Assembly (NCBI GenBank): GCA_021603905.1 | Contig: BQIU01000004.1 | Location: 36,855 to 100,854 of the forward strand | Source: Nitrospirales bacterium | Lineage (GTDB): Bacteria; Nitrospirota; Nitrospiria; Nitrospirales; UBA8639 | Direction of reading: 5' to 3' | Length of the DNA stretch: 64,000 bases | Shown: piece after piece, positions 63,845 through 64,000 of the stretch | How the letters are laid out: every line of letters begins with the position of its first letter | Numbering within the stretch: position 1 is the first letter of the stretch | Made by a program: the position numbers and the translations under genes | Notes under the pieces: generated by a model | What the model was told of the DNA's origin: nothing | Databases searched by the model: none | Seen by the model: only the letters and a program-made list of their open reading frames with translations

Positions 63845-64000
63845 ATGGATGACCCCACGATTACCATCTCCATTTCACCAACCGGTGACGTTACCGTACG
63901 AGCACAGGGCTATCGAGGTTCGGCGTGCGAGGATGCCACCAAAACCCTCGAAGCGGCCCTTGGCGTCACAGAAAGCCGAAAAAGATCCCCCGAGTACGAT
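63845..64000 (+). CDS. DUF2997 protein, 3' end outside window
   Basis: The frame is open from ATG behind GGGAGGTCCTGACC to the window end. ITISISPTGDVTVRAQGYRG, then ACEDATKTLEAALG, and finally SPEYD match DUF2997. Members pair with DUF1257. The C-terminus is cut off after 52 codons. Confidence 0.75.
   Translation, partial: MDDPTITISISPTGDVTVRAQGYRGSACEDATKTLEAALGVTESRKRSPEYD

Overview
The window reads as one contig from a metabolically versatile, metal-exposed Gram-negative bacterium. The fused cytochrome b/c-heme protein with a Rieske protein, the heme-porin, phosphoketolase, the HAD-GH65 fusion and many small lipoproteins are what I would expect of Nitrospirota, most likely Nitrospira or a close relative. 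No rRNA, tRNA or nitrite-oxidation gene is present, so this assignment is inference. No CRISPR array, insertion sequence or RNA gene was recognised. Most genes lie on the minus strand.

Layout, left to right. 1-1555: 3'-truncated secreted-type protein with a degenerate zinc-protease motif. 1.6-2.8 kb: decayed DNA with a broken PAS domain. 2.8-4.3 kb: an acetyltransferase and a small membrane protein. 4.5-5.8 kb: a mercury-type cluster (merR, thioredoxin-like, merT, GDCCVxC-like) behind a textbook MerR operator but with no merA or merP. 5.9-6.4 kb: two damaged genes. 6.5-11.3 kb: ppsA-pgk-gap. 11.4-17.4 kb: an alcohol dehydrogenase relic, a YHS-containing copper-type P-ATPase and a beta-phosphoglucomutase/GH65 phosphorylase fusion. 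17.5-29.9 kb: nhaA, then a V-type ATPase set in the order B-D-I-K-E-DUF2764-A, a saccharopine-dehydrogenase-like gene and phosphoketolase, closed by a strong terminator. 30.2-36.3 kb: a lipoprotein, a YHS-glucan phosphorylase fusion, a stress protein, a response regulator and small membrane proteins. 36.3-40.0 kb: a cytochrome bc module. 40.2-44.4 kb: a sugar nucleotidyltransferase, a Cys-tailed ECF sigma factor and an HD-GYP protein. 44.6-48.4 kb: a probable electron conduit (FAD/2Fe-2S reductase, cytochrome b, heptaheme cytochrome). 48.5-62.2 kb: a copper island (Met-rich periplasmic proteins, copB, copA, gdhA, a TPR lipoprotein, cusA-cusB-cusC and a CPMP protein). 62.5-64.0 kb: on the plus strand, a methylase-fold protein without a catalytic motif, then DUF1257 and DUF2997 genes, the last running off the end.

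Functional links. Carbon genes (ppsA, pgk, gap, phosphoketolase, GH65 and glucan phosphorylase) sit between ion-motive genes (NhaA, and a V-ATPase whose K subunit carries the residues of a sodium site) and copper or mercury defence. Two paralogous gene pairs link the carbon and sigma-factor regions to the copper island.

Three genes (merT, the YkvA-like gene and pgk) each look broken by loss of one base. The merT and pgk losses fall clearly in homopolymers. Sequencing or assembly error should be excluded before any of them is called a pseudogene.
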